In this document: piece by piece, positions 1 to 10,801 of the stretch
Position numbering within the stretch: the first letter of the stretch is position 1
Layout of the letters: each line of letters starts with the position of its first letter
Assembly (NCBI GenBank): GCA_022792975.1
Contig: JAAWCC010000047.1
Location: forward strand, 1-17,578
Origin: Clostridia bacterium
Lineage (GTDB): Bacteria > Bacillota_A > Clostridia > TANB77 > CAG-508
Direction: 5' to 3'
DNA: 17,578 nt
The notes under the pieces: generated by a model
The model's database searches: none
What the model saw: the letters and a program-made list of their open reading frames with translations, nothing else
What the model was told of the DNA's origin: nothing
Position numbers and translations under genes: made by a program

Positions 1-118
1 AAGATATTTTATAGTATTTTAAAGAGAATGTCAATCATAAAATCAAATAAAACTGACTCACAAGTTATATAAATTAAAAATAAAATAAAAAAGAAGTGTT
101 AAATTTCTCCAAAAATTA

Positions 119-147
119 TTGATTTATCAAATCAATTAATGTATAAT
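119..147 (+). promoter_or_regulatory. Promoter of hpf
   Basis: A sigma-A type promoter is visible: -35 TTGATT at 119-124, a 17-base spacer and a perfect -10 TATAAT at 142-147. It lies about 36 bases before the hpf start and is the only good candidate in the leading 182 bases. Bases 1-118 are AT-rich and show no gene or clear signal. Confidence 0.7.
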
Positions 148-182
148 AAGACCAAAGATGTAAAAAGATAGGAGAGATAATT

Positions 183-716
183 ATGAACATTAAAATAACA
201 GGAAAAGATTTAAAAGCAACAGATGCAATAAAGGATTATGTAGAGAAAAAATTAGAGAGGATACAAAAATACTTCGAAGGCGATTTTGATGTAAATGTTA
301 CAATTAGAACAGAAAAAGATATGCAAATTGCAGAAATGCATGTTATCACAAAAACAAATACATATAGAGCAGTTACAGAGCATAGAGACTTATATGCCTC
401 AATAGATAAAGATATAGATATATTAGAAGGTCAAATCAGAAAAGCAAAAACAAAAAGAGATAGAATAAATAAAGAGGAATCTATAAAACTAAAGGAAACA
501 ACACTTGCTAAAGGAGAGGAAAAGGAAATAACAGATGAAATTTTAAAAACAATATATTATGATATAAAACCAATAGCACCAGAGGACGCAAAATTAAAAC
601 TAGAGGATATGAGAGGAAACAACTTCTTAACCTTTATAAATGTAGATACAGGAAAAGTAAATGTTATCTTTAGGTTAAAGGATGGAAAAAATTACGGATT
701 AGTTGAGCCAGAATAA
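183..716 (+). CDS. hpf: Ribosome hibernation promoting factor, long form
   Basis: 177-residue long-form HPF/RaiA family protein that binds the decoding region of the 30S subunit and drives 100S dimers of idle ribosomes. The N-terminal domain (about residues 1-100) starts MNIKITGKDLKATDAIKDYV and is rich in lysine, as expected for an rRNA-binding sheet-helix fold. The C-terminal dimerisation domain (about 120-177) ends with the family pattern NxDTGKVNVIFRLKDG then YGLVEPE. The ATG is preceded by AGGAGAG at 171-177. The length matches the family. It appears monocistronic, between its own promoter and a hairpin at 749-792. It carries no in-frame CGG; its one CGG string spans TAC-GGA and needs no shift, so the gene is an intact internal control for the recoding described elsewhere. 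Confidence 0.95.
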   Translation: MNIKITGKDLKATDAIKDYVEKKLERIQKYFEGDFDVNVTIRTEKDMQIAEMHVITKTNTYRAVTEHRDLYASIDKDIDILEGQIRKAKTKRDRINKEESIKLKETTLAKGEEKEITDEILKTIYYDIKPIAPEDAKLKLEDMRGNNFLTFINVDTGKVNVIFRLKDGKNYGLVEPE

Positions 717-748
717 TAAAAAAGGCTAGATAAAATTAAATAACAGAT

Positions 749-792
749 AAGAATTCAAAAATCTCACTTAACTTTTTGATTTTTGGGTTCTT
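749..792 (+). terminator. Probable terminator after hpf
   Basis: Fifteen-base arms at 749-763 and 778-792 pair along their whole length, with two U-G wobbles, around a 14-base loop. The U-tract after the stem is poor, so this could instead be an attenuator-like structure ahead of ogg. Confidence 0.55.
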
Positions 793-821
793 ATTGTATA
801 TAGAGGCAAGGAGAATACTAT

Positions 822-1686
822 ATGAAAGAGCAGGAATATATTTTAGAAAATTGTGAAGCTTTTGAATTGAACGACATATTTGATTGTGGACAATGCTTTA
901 GATGGAATAAAGAAGAAAATCGGAAGCTACACAGGAGTTTTCAAAGGAAATGTTTTAAATGTAAAAAAAGACGGAGAAAAAGTAATATTTAGAGGAACAT
1001 GCGATGGCAATATAGAAAAAATTTGCTATGAATATTTCGATTTAGAAACCTCATACGAGGATATAAAGCAAAAATTAGCAAAAATCGATGAACACTTAAA
1101 ACAGAGTGTAGAATATGGAAAAGGAATAAGAATATTAAAACAAGATTTATGGGAAACAATAATCTCCTTCATAATTTCCGCAAACAATAATATTCCTAGA
1201 ATAAAGGGAATAATAGAGCGAATCTCAAAAAAATATGGAGATAAAATCGAATATCAGGGAAAAGAGTATTATACCTTTCCTAATATGAATAGTCTAGGAC
1301 AAGCAAGTGTAGAAGATTTGAGAGGCTTAGGACTTGGCTTCAGAGATAAAAGAATATATGAAACAACAAAAATGTTTCTAGAAAATAAAATAACTTTAGA
1401 GGAATTAGAGAATGAAAAAGACACTAAAGTTTTACGAGATAGACTAATGGAATTACCAGGAGTTGGAGGAAAAGTCGCAGATTGTATAATGCTTTTTGGA
1501 TTAAAAAGATTTGAAGTATTTCCAGTAGATGTATGGGTAAGACGAGTAATGAATGAGTTATATATAAAAGAAGCTGATGAAACAAAAGTATCTAAAGAGC
1601 TTTTGCAGGACCTAGCAAAAGAAAAATACAAAGACTTAGCAGGACTTGCACAGCAATATTTATTTTATCAAAGAAGGAGCATGTAG
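822..1686 (+). CDS. ogg: 8-oxoguanine DNA glycosylase, with one CGG recoding site
   Basis: Base-excision repair glycosylase/AP lyase removing 8-oxoguanine. The ATG at 822 follows AAGGAG at 808-813. The first 33 codons give the OGG N-terminal motif FDCGQCFRW; at 921 the frame must skip C of CGG, giving Gly34 in the family pattern DGSYTG (here ENGSYTG). The joined product is 287 residues. The helix-hairpin-helix core lies near residues 220-245 (ELPGVGGKVADC, with the catalytic Lys, then the catalytic Asp in FPVDVWVRR). Read conventionally, the gene is cut into a 33-codon head and a headless body. The stop lies 2 bases before the addB start, so the two are probably cotranscribed. Function is confident; decoding of the site is inferred from the reading frame. 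Confidence 0.9.
921..924 (+). other. CGG +1 recoding site 1 (ogg)
   Basis: AAT-C-GGA: skipping C921 gives Gly34 and joins the OGG N-terminal domain to the rest of the enzyme. Confidence 0.88.
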
Positions 1687-1688
1687 CC

Positions 1689-4600
1689 TTGAAACTTAAC
1701 CTGATATATGGAAAAGCCGGAAGCGGAAAAAGTACATATTTATTCAAAAAAATAAAAGAGATAATAGACGAAGCAAAAAAAATATATATAATAACACCAG
1801 AGCAATTTTCCTTCACTTCAGAGAAGAAATTGCTAGAAGAACTAGGAACAGGAGCTGTAATAAATGCAGAGGTCTTAACTTTTTCACGTATGGCATACAG
1901 AGTAATAAATGAAAATGGAGGTAAACTAAAGAGCATAGAAGGCTTTGGCAAATCAATGCTTATATATGACATCTTAGAGAAATCAAAAAAGGAATTAAAA
2001 TTTTTAGGAAAAAATCTACAAAATATAGAGGTTGCAAGTAGAGCGATAACAGAGTTTAAAAAACATAATATAACAGTAGAAAGACTAAATGAAGTAAAAA
2101 TCAAGACAAAGGACGAATATTTAAAGGCTAAATTAGAAGATATGGAATGTATTTATAATAAATTCCAAACTTCAATAAAAGAGAAATTTTTAGACGAAAA
2201 TGACACTTTGACGTATTTAGCAAATGAATTAAAAAACACAAAAGCATTTGAAAATTCAATAATTTATATAGACGAATTTGTACGGATTTACACCTCAAGA
2301 ATATAGAGTAATTGAGGAATTAATGAAAATATCAAATGAGGTAAATATAACAATATGTGCAGATAATTTAGACTTAGAAGCATCAAATGCAGATAATGAT
2401 ATATTTTATAGCAATAAATTAACAGCATCAAAATTAATAAAAATTGCAAACACAAACAATGTAGAAATTGGGACACCAATAAATTTAAAAGAAAATAAAA
2501 GATTCAAATCAAAAGAACTAATCCATTTGGAGGAAAATATCTATTCAAATAAATATAAAAAATACCCAGAAGAAGTAAAAAACATAGAGCTATTTTTAGC
2601 AAGTAACCCATATTCAGAAATAGAATATATAGCCAAAAAGATAGTAGAAAACGTAAGAGAAAATGGATATAGGTATAAAGAAATAGGCATAATCACTAAA
2701 AATATAGACACATATTCAGGATTAATAAAAGCGATATTTTCCAAATACGATATACCAGTGTATATTGACGAAAAAAAAGCTTTAAGCCAAAATATCTTAA
2801 TAAAATATATTATTTCACTTTTAGAGGTTTTTGCAAAAAATTGGTCATATGAGAGTGTAATGGCATATGTTAAAACAAAATTTTTGGAGCTTGAAGACGA
2901 AGAAATATATGAACTAGAGAATTATTGCAAAAAATGGGGCATAAAATATTCTAAGTGGTATAAAGAGGATTGGAAATATGGTGAAAATGAAGAGGCACTA
3001 AAATACTTAAATAGTATAAGAAAAAGGGTTGTAACTCCGCTTTTATCATTTAAAGAAAAATGCTATAAAAATATGAAAAGCAAGGATTTAAGTAAAGCAA
3101 TTTATGAATTTTTAATTGAAAATAAAATAGATAAAATATTAAAAGAAAAGGCAGAAGCCATAAGCGAGACAAACCAGGACTTAGCTAGTGAATATATAAC
3201 AAGCTTTAATACAGTAGTTAAAATATTAGATGAGATTGTAAAGGTATTTGATAATGAAGTATTAACATTTGAAAAGTATTCAGCTTTTTTAAAAATCTCT
3301 TTTTCAGAAAATGGACTTCGGCAAACTACCAGCAAGTTTTGATCAAGTAACAGTAGGAGACGTAGATAGATCAAGAAGCCATACAGTAAAAGTTATTTTT
3401 ATAATAGGTCTAAATGATGGAAGCTTTCCAAGTGTAAAAAATAACGAGGGCTTTTTTAATGATAGCGATAGAGAAAAATTAAAGGAAATGGAAGTAGAGC
3501 TTGCAAAAACAACACTAGAAGCATTATATAATGATAATTTTAATATATATAAAGCCTTTACAGCAGGTGAAGAGAAGATATATATGTCATATGTATCTTC
3601 AGACAGTAATGGAGAAGGTCAGAAGCCATCAACACTACTTTTAAAGATAAAAAAAGTATATCCAAAATTAAAAGAAAAAAGCGATATAATAAAAAAGGAA
3701 ATGGTAATTTCAAAGAAAGTAGCCGTATTTGACGAACTTTTATTAAGCCTTAGAAGCTTCAAAGATGGAGCAACAATAGATAAAGTATGGTTTGAAATAT
3801 ATAAAATATTTGAAGAAGACGAAAAATGGAGAAGCAGGTTAGAAAATGCAATAAAGGGCCTAGACTTTTCAAACATTCCAGCAGATATAAAAAAGGAAAA
3901 TATAGAGAGACTTTATGGGGAGGTATTAAAAACCAGTGTATCAAAGCTGGAAAGCTATCAAAAATGCCCATTTTCTTTTTATCTAACCTATGGGCTGAAG
4001 TTAAAAGAAAAAGAAAGCTTTAAACTAGAGAGCCTAGACACAGGAAGTTTTATGCATGATGTGATAGATAGTTTCTTTGAAGAAATAGAAATAAGACGGA
4101 TTAAATATAAAGCAATTAGAAGAAGCCGAGGTTAAAAGCATAATAGAAAAAATAATAGAAGAAAAACTAATATTACCACAAAACCAAATCTTTATAAGCT
4201 CAGCAAAGTTCAGAAATCAAACCTTCAGATTGAAAAAATTAATATTAAAAGCAATGAAATATATAATTTTATCAATAACAGAAAGTGATTTTGATGTGTT
4301 TGGTCATGAAGTAGAATTTGGTGAAAATAAAAAATATCCACCAATTGAAATAAAGCTAGACAATGGTAAAAAGGTAGAAATAACGCGGTAAAATAGACAG
4401 AATAGATATCGCAAGAGATGAAGAAGGAGGATATTTAAGGATAATAGACTACAAATCTTCGAAAAACTACATAGAATTAAATGATGTGGTATATGGATTA
4501 AAACTTCAACTTTTAACATATCTAGATGCTGTAACAAAACTAGAGGATTTAGAGCCAGCAGCAGTATTATATTTTAACCTAATAGAGGAAAAACTTGATA

Positions 4601-5029
4601 AAAGAAAGAGTGTAGAAGAAATCGAGGAGGATATAAAGAAAAACTTTAGAATGAATGGATTACTTACAGCAGATGTGAAGTTAATAAGGATGATGGATAA
4701 ATCTTTAGAAACAGGTGCATCAAGCATAGTTCCAGCATATATAACATCTAAACGGAGAAATATCAGCTGCAAAATCAAATACAGTAAGTAAAGATGGATT
4801 TAAAATATTACAAAAATATATAATAAAAACTATAAAAAATATATCAAAAGAAATCCTAAATGGTAAAATAGATATAAAGCCATATTATAAGGAAAAATCT
4901 ACTCCATGTGGATATTGCTCATATAGAGCAATATGTCAGTTTGATAAAAACAAATTCTGCAATGAATATAACTATATCCCAAAACTTACAGAAGAGGAAA
5001 TTTGGGAAAAATTAAGTGAGGAGAATTAA
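1689..5029 (+). CDS. addB: AddB, helicase-nuclease subunit, with five CGG recoding sites
   Basis: B subunit of the AddAB enzyme, which resects double-strand breaks for RecA-dependent repair. The start is TTG 1689, with AAGGAG at 1674-1679. The joined product is 1111 residues, near the usual length of about 1150. Landmarks: N-terminal P-loop GKAGSGKST (about 9-17); IDEFVGFTPQEY (about 194-205), completed only by the shift at 2283; FDQVTVGDVDRSR after the shift at 3319; the first Fe-S cysteine in YQKCPFSFYL; nuclease motifs TGSFMHDVID, GKIDRID (created by the shift at 4386) and IIDYKSS; C-terminal cluster cysteines in CGYCSYRAICQF. Five in-frame CGG codons (2283, 3319, 4097, 4386, 4753) each require one +1 step. 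Read conventionally, it is six fragments. I see no addA in the window; coaE follows 5 bases downstream. Confidence 0.93.
2283..2286 (+). other. CGG +1 recoding site 2 (addB)
   Basis: GTA-C-GGA: gives Gly199 in the conserved AddB motif DEFxGFTPQEY, whose two halves lie in different frames. Confidence 0.92.
3319..3322 (+). other. CGG +1 recoding site 3 (addB)
   Basis: CTT-C-GGC: gives Gly544, joining SFSENGLG to KLPASFDQVTVGD. This is the only site whose glycine codon is GGC. Confidence 0.9.
4097..4100 (+). other. CGG +1 recoding site 4 (addB)
   Basis: AGA-C-GGA: gives Gly803. The shifted frame continues as an unbroken lysine/glutamate-rich helix region into the nuclease domain. Confidence 0.88.
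4386..4389 (+). other. CGG +1 recoding site 5 (addB)
   Basis: ACG-C-GGT: gives Gly899 of the nuclease motif TGKIDRID. Without the shift a stop codon follows immediately (TAA at 4389-4391). Confidence 0.93.
4753..4756 (+). other. CGG +1 recoding site 6 (addB)
   Basis: AAA-C-GGA: gives Gly1021 and opens the frame carrying the C-terminal Fe-S cluster cysteines. Confidence 0.9.
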
Positions 5030-5034
5030 AGCTT

Positions 5035-6407
5035 ATGCAAGTAATAGGAATAACAGGTGTTTCAGGAGCAGGAAAGACAACTGCTGCAAAAGAGATTTGT
5101 GATTTATATGAGGCGGAGCACATAAATGCAGATAAAATAGTTAGGTCGTGCCAAAAGAAGGGAGAAGATTATTATAAAAAAATAGTAGAAACCTTCGGAA
5201 AGGAAATTCTTCTTGAAAATCGGAGAACTAGACAGAATAAAGCTTGCTAAACTGATATTTTCAAATAAAGATGCAAAAACTAAAATAGATGAATTAACAG
5301 TAAAATTTATTGTGCCTAAAATATTAGAATATGTAAAAGAATTTGAAAAGTTAGATATAAAAGTAGTCATAGATGCACCACTTTTATTTGAAATGGGATT
5401 AAATAAAATTTGCGATATAACAATTGGTGTGCTTGCAAACGAGAAGCTTTGCATTAGTAGAATATGTGCAAGGGATTTAATAAGTGACAAGGATGCAAAA
5501 TCTAGGCTTCAAAGTCAAAAAACAAATGAATACTTTAAGATAAATTGTGATTATGTAATAGATAATCATGGAGGAAAAGATGCAATAGGTGATGCAATAG
5601 AAGATATATTTAATGGAAAAAATCTATCAAATAGAAATGTGATACAGGTAAAAGAAGGAGACATTGAGTATTTGCAATTTAGAAAATTACTAAATTATTC
5701 AGAGTACATATCACATTGCTATACTCTAAAACCGCTAAACTTTAAACTAGATGACCCAAAAGCAGTTATAAGAGACTATAAAGCAATATGTGATGCTTTA
5801 GGGATGGATAGCAAAAACATTTGTAGACCAAAGCAAACTCATTCAAGAGAAATAGCAGTAGTAGAGGAAAGCATAGGGATAAATAATATCGAGAACGTAG
5901 ATGGACTAGTTACAGATGTGAAGGATAAAATATTATCGCTAATATTTGCAGATTGTACTGCACTGTATTTCTATGCTCCAGAAAAAAATGTGATTCGGAA
6001 ATATCCATTCAGGGTGGAAGGGAACCTTTCAAGAAATTGCAAAAAGAGCAGTAAGAGGTTTAAAAGATGAGTATGGAATAAATCCAGATAAGCTGATTTG
6101 CTGTATAGGTCCATGCATTAAAGAGTGCTGCTTTGAAGTGGACGAGGATGTAAAAAATATGTTTGAAAAGAAATTTGAAAAAACAGGAAAAATAGACCAA
6201 ATTATAAAAAAATCACAGAATAATAACAAATATTATATTGACACAACCCTAGCAAATAGGATAATATTAAAGGAGGAAGGCTTAAAAGACGAAAATATTA
6301 TAGATAGTATGATATGTACAAAATGTAATTCAGATAAATTGCATTCATATAGAAAAGATAAAGAATATTCAGGTAGAAATACAGCAATAATAAGCTTGAA
6401 AAGTTAA
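5035..6407 (+). CDS. coaE-pgeF: Fusion of dephospho-CoA kinase and PgeF/YfiH-type multicopper-like enzyme, two CGG recoding sites
   Basis: One 456-residue frame carries two normally separate proteins. Residues 1 to about 195 are CoaE, the last step of CoA synthesis (ATP-dependent 3'-phosphorylation of dephospho-CoA): P-loop GVSGAGKTT, NADKIV, GELDRIKL (its Gly63 made by the shift at 5221) and VVIDAPLLFE. Residues about 210-456 are a PgeF/YfiH (DUF152) protein, known as a peptidoglycan editing factor and purine nucleoside-cleaving enzyme: KQTHSREI, DGLVTD, FADCTALYF and GNIHSGWKGT, holding the His-Cys-His metal ligands. The shift at 5996 supplies the Gly just before the second ligand His. No stop and no new SD-preceded start separate the halves. 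The ATG at 5035 has GAGGAG upstream, overlapping the end of addB. Each domain is confident; whether the polypeptide stays joined is not known. Confidence 0.88.
5221..5224 (+). other. CGG +1 recoding site 7 (coaE part)
   Basis: AAT-C-GGA: gives Gly63 of the CoaE motif GxLDRxxL. Confidence 0.92.
5996..5999 (+). other. CGG +1 recoding site 8 (pgeF part)
   Basis: ATT-C-GGA: gives Gly321 of GNIHSGWKGT, the metal-site motif of the YfiH family. The unshifted frame destroys the motif. Confidence 0.94.
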
Positions 6408-6435
6408 AAACAAAAGAGGAAAGGAATCTAAGAAG

Positions 6436-7960
6436 ATGGATGAACAAGCAAAAATACTTTTATATAAGCAACTAATGAAATTTGAAGTAATGGCAAATTT
6501 AAAAGGCACAAAATTAATACCTTGGCCAAACTATTGTAAATTAGAAAAAAAAGAAGCATTAGAATATGCATCAGATTATAGAGATAAATGTTCAGAAGCC
6601 TTTAACAAAAAAGCAAGAAAAAGTGAAAGAAGACCACTTTATCTAGAACTACCCGAAATGGACTTTGAGGGAGAGGATTTAAGTGACTTTTACCTTCACG
6701 ATTTTATGCCAGGTTATGCAAAAGAAAGAAACAATGGAAAAAAGGTATTTGTCACAACAAAAATAAATTTAAAGGATACAAACTGTATTATAAACATGGG
6801 AACTATTAGACCAATAATACTTTCATTAGATGGGAAAACTATTAGGGAAATTTCAGCAGATATAAGAAAATGTGACTTTCGTGGCTGCACAGTTTTCGGG
6901 AAATTCCAGAATACTAGAGCAAAGCTTGAGTACACAGATAACAATTTACCGCAGGATTATGTAGAAAGGCTAATAAATTTCAAAGTTCCAGAAGAGGCTG
7001 TTCTTACAACAGATGATGTATATATTGCTATGCAAGAGGGTGGAGTTGTAAGAGGAATAAAGGGGCTAGAGAAAGTAAAACAAATGGTAGACTATAACCT
7101 TACAGCAGTCAACGAGAGAATCTGGGATTATAGAAAAGTAATACGTGATTATAAAATAGATATTTCATATACAGGCGTGTTTATCTATCAATATGGTATG
7201 GAATCGATAGGAAAAGAAAATTATTATATTGATTTAGAAGGCAGAGCTAAAGAGGCATACATTAAAGGCGATATAGACTATGTAGAAGGTGTATATAAAG
7301 ACTTAGATAAAGAAACAAAGAGTCGATTAGTAGGACTTGCACTTAAAGATCGGAAAGGATAAATTTGTAAAAAAACACAAAAGAGATTTAAAAGGTGTAC
7401 AGAAGAAATATTTGGAGGCTAGAGAAAGTAAAGGAAGAGCAGTAGAAGAGACAGAAAAAGTAATAGAAATTCTTATGCAAGAATATAGAAGCGGAAAAAT
7501 GGTAGAGTTTTCAATTGACATTATGAAAGTAAATATTGAAATGAGAACTCAAGTGCTGTCTCAAATATACAAAGATGGGAAACTAGAAATAGTGCAAAGA
7601 TATTTAACATCAATTACACCAAGGCTAAAAAATGAAATTTTAGTTACAGAATATAAAAAAGGAAACATAGACTTTGTATATGGAAGCTTTGGAAAAATAG
7701 ACAATGGAGACTTAAAAGAAACAATTTTAAGCAAAGAATTAAAAGAGAAAAACTACAAATTTTTATACGAAAACTATGAGTATATATATAATAAGGATGT
7801 AAGAGACAAAATAATGAAGTACGCATATAAGGAAGGAAATGTGGACTTTATGAATAAGCACTTAGAGGACATGCCTAAAAGTATGAAGTTAGAAGCAGCA
7901 ATCAAATATAAAGACCTAAAGCTATCAAAAGTAGAACTTGCACAATTGCTTAAAAGATAG
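6436..7960 (+). CDS. Unrecognised protein with C-terminal tandem helical repeats, one CGG recoding site
   Basis: I do not recognise this 507-residue protein. The N-terminal half (about 1-260) has no motif I can name; it contains short runs resembling pentapeptide-repeat text (EGEDLSDFYLHDF, RKCDFRGCTVFGKF), so a small beta-solenoid is possible. From about residue 275 there are roughly six degenerate repeats of about 28 residues, each beginning like G(N/K/D)(I/V/L)(D/E)F(V/M) and ending like YK(D/E/K)G, with two predicted helices each, so an alpha-solenoid scaffold is likely. No signal peptide or membrane segment is seen. The +1 site at 7351 gives Gly306 exactly at a repeat boundary. The ATG at 6436 has a weak AAAGG upstream. 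The last codon overlaps the SD of the next gene, so it is translationally close to the LD-carboxypeptidase. Confidence 0.75.
7351..7354 (+). other. CGG +1 recoding site 9 (repeat protein)
   Basis: GAT-C-GGA: gives LALKDGKDKF, matching the other repeat boundaries in the same protein (IYKDGKLEI, EYKKGNIDF, AYKEGNVDF). Confidence 0.9.
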
Positions 7961-7969
7961 GAGGAATTA

Positions 7970-8891
7970 ATGAAGGCAAAAATACTAAAAAAAGGAGACA
8001 CAATAGGAGTAGTTGCACGGATCAAATCCAATTTTAGAAGAAAACCTTGAAGAAATAGAAAGAGCAGTCAATCTTATGAAGGACTTAGGATTAAATGTAA
8101 AATTTGCAAAACATGCATATAATAATCCTTGCCGGATATGGAGAAACAGCAAAGCATAAAGCCGAGGATATAAATGAGATGTTTCAAGATAAGCAAATAG
8201 ATGCAATTTTCTGTGCGAAGGGTGGCTTTAATGTTAATTCTGTGTTTGACTATTTAGATTTTGAAATTATCAAAAATAATCCTAAAATAATATGTGGATA
8301 TAGTGATCCAACCTCGTTAATTAACTGTATATATGCAAAGACTGGATTAGTGACATTTCATGGGCCAAATTTTAAAACACTTGCAGACCTTGAAACTAGC
8401 TATGGATATGATGAAATGAAAAAAAGATTTATTGAAGGTAGCTTAGAACTTGGAAAAAATGATAGTGAATATAAAGTGATACAAAAGGGTAGAGCAGAAG
8501 GAGTATTAGTTCGGAGGAAACCTTTCGTTATTTACTAATTTAATAACAGGAAAATACACAGTAGATGTGCAGGATAAAATATTATTCATAGAGGATTTAG
8601 CATTTGAAAGTCCTCCACGGAATGATTAGCAACTATTTATATAAATGCAAGCAAAATGGAGTGTTTGATAAAATAAAAGGATTATGGATTGGAAGCTATG
8701 AACATGAAAGTGGCATTACTTTAGAACAAATAGTTTCAGATACACTTGAAGGGGAATACAGCTTCCCAATAATAAAATCAGATAACTTCGGGCATGGACT
8801 TTTAAAAACAGTTATTCCAATAGGAGCAAGGGCAAGAATTGATACAAATTCAAATAGAAAAATTGAGCTTCTAGAAAGTCCACTTGTATAA
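7970..8891 (+). CDS. ldcA: LD-carboxypeptidase, peptidase family S66, four CGG recoding sites
   Basis: Serine peptidase family S66 (LdcA/MccF-like), which cleaves the L,D bond of tetrapeptides in murein recycling or hydrolyses peptide-nucleotide antibiotics. The ATG at 7970 follows AGGAGG at 7959-7964, overlapping the previous stop. Joined product 305 residues, the usual family size. Landmarks: KKGDTIGVVAGSNPI at the N-terminus, AIFCAKGGFN (about 78-87), the nucleophile elbow GYSDPT (about 104-109), FHGPN, GVLVGGNLSLLTNL (Gly181 from a shift), and the C-terminal histidine region FGHGLLKTVIPIGARARID. Four shifts at 8018, 8133, 8512 and 8618 are needed. Whether it is a true murein LD-carboxypeptidase or an MccF-type immunity enzyme cannot be settled here. 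Cytoplasmic; no signal peptide. Confidence 0.9.
8018..8021 (+). other. CGG +1 recoding site 10 (ldcA)
   Basis: GCA-C-GGA: gives Gly17 of VVAGSNPI, only 16 codons after a strong SD-led start. Confidence 0.9.
8133..8136 (+). other. CGG +1 recoding site 11 (ldcA)
   Basis: TGC-C-GGA: gives Gly55 and restores GYGETAKHKAEDINEMF, the conserved region before the first strand of the active-site domain. Confidence 0.9.
8512..8515 (+). other. CGG +1 recoding site 12 (ldcA)
   Basis: GTT-C-GGA: gives Gly181, the first Gly of the S66 motif GGNLSLL. Confidence 0.93.
8618..8621 (+). other. CGG +1 recoding site 13 (ldcA)
   Basis: CCA-C-GGA: gives Gly216 and opens the last frame, which carries GHGLLKTVIPIG. 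Confidence 0.9.
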
Positions 8892-8908
8892 TTAAAGGGT
8901 GTGAAAAA

Positions 8909-9466
8909 ATGTATAATACATGGGAAGAATTAGAAGAAGGAATAAAAGAATGTAAAAATTGTAAATTACATAGTGCAAGAAAAAATATAGTATTTGGAGT
9001 TCGGAAACAAAGAGGCGGATTTGATGTTCATTGGAGAAGGGCCAGGGGCAGATGAAGATACTCTTCGGAGAGCCTTTTGTAGGAAAGGCAGGAAAACTCA
9101 TGGATAAAGCCTTCATAGGACTTGGAATAAAAAGAGAGGATGTATATATTGCAAATATTGTAAAATGCAGACCACCACAGAATAGAAACCCAGAAAAAGA
9201 TGAGGCAGAAGCGTGTATTGATTATTTGCGCTCGCAGGTAATGCTAGTGAAGCCAAAAGTAATTGTGCTCTTAGGAAGTGTAGCACTCAAAAATATCTTA
9301 GGAGATAGTTATCGGAATAACAGCCTCAAGGGGGAAATGGATAGAGAAGAATGGAATACTATATATGCCGACATGGCACCCCGCAGCACTTTTGAGAGAT
9401 GAGACAAAGAAGATAGATTTTTGGAAGGATTTAAAGGAAGTACAAAAAAGGCTAGAAAATATTTAG
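8909..9466 (+). CDS. Uracil-DNA glycosylase, family 4, three CGG recoding sites
   Basis: Family-4 (Fe-S) uracil-DNA glycosylase, removing uracil from DNA by base excision. Joined product 184 residues, as usual. Landmarks: N-terminal cluster cysteines CKNCKLH (about 15-21), VFGVGNKEADLMFIGEGPGA with the first shift at 9002, GEPFVGKAG (about 53-61) created by the second shift at 9066, KCRPPQNRNP with a third cluster cysteine, LLGSVA, GITASRGKW made by the third shift at 9313, and the catalytic-region motif MPTWHPAALLR. The ATG at 8909 is chosen because its frame starts MYNTWEELEE directly before the first cysteines; GTG 8901 is out of frame. Three shifts in 184 residues are needed. Its stop lies 19 bases before the next start, so it belongs to the same transcript. 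Confidence 0.93.
9002..9005 (+). other. CGG +1 recoding site 14 (uracil glycosylase)
   Basis: GTT-C-GGA: gives Gly32 of FGVGNKEADLMFIGEGPG, a conserved glycine of family 4. Confidence 0.93.
9066..9069 (+). other. CGG +1 recoding site 15 (uracil glycosylase)
   Basis: CTT-C-GGA: gives Gly53 of GEPFVGKAG. It lies only 64 bases after site 14. Confidence 0.95.
9313..9316 (+). other. CGG +1 recoding site 16 (uracil glycosylase)
   Basis: TAT-C-GGA: gives Gly135 of GITASRGKW and opens the frame holding the TWHPAALLR motif. Confidence 0.95.
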
Positions 9467-9485
9467 GACAATTTAGGAGGAGAAA

Positions 9486-10740
<1,255 letters not shown>

Positions 10741-10757
10741 TAATAAATATATTCAAT

Positions 10758-10786
10758 AAAAATGCTCCTTTACTAAGGAGCATTTT
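10758..10786. terminator. Bidirectional terminator between gltD and dapB
   Basis: A perfect stem AATGCTCCTT / AAGGAGCATT with a four-base TACT loop is flanked by A-tracts on the left and T-tracts on the right. It can end the plus-strand gltD transcript and the convergent minus-strand dapB transcript. Confidence 0.88.
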
Positions 10787-10801
10787 AAATAATTAGGATA
10801 T

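Noticed and set aside
1592..2104. Minus-strand open frame of 170 codons opposite ogg/addB
   Set aside because: Antisense shadow of AT-rich coding sequence, no SD, no recognisable motif.
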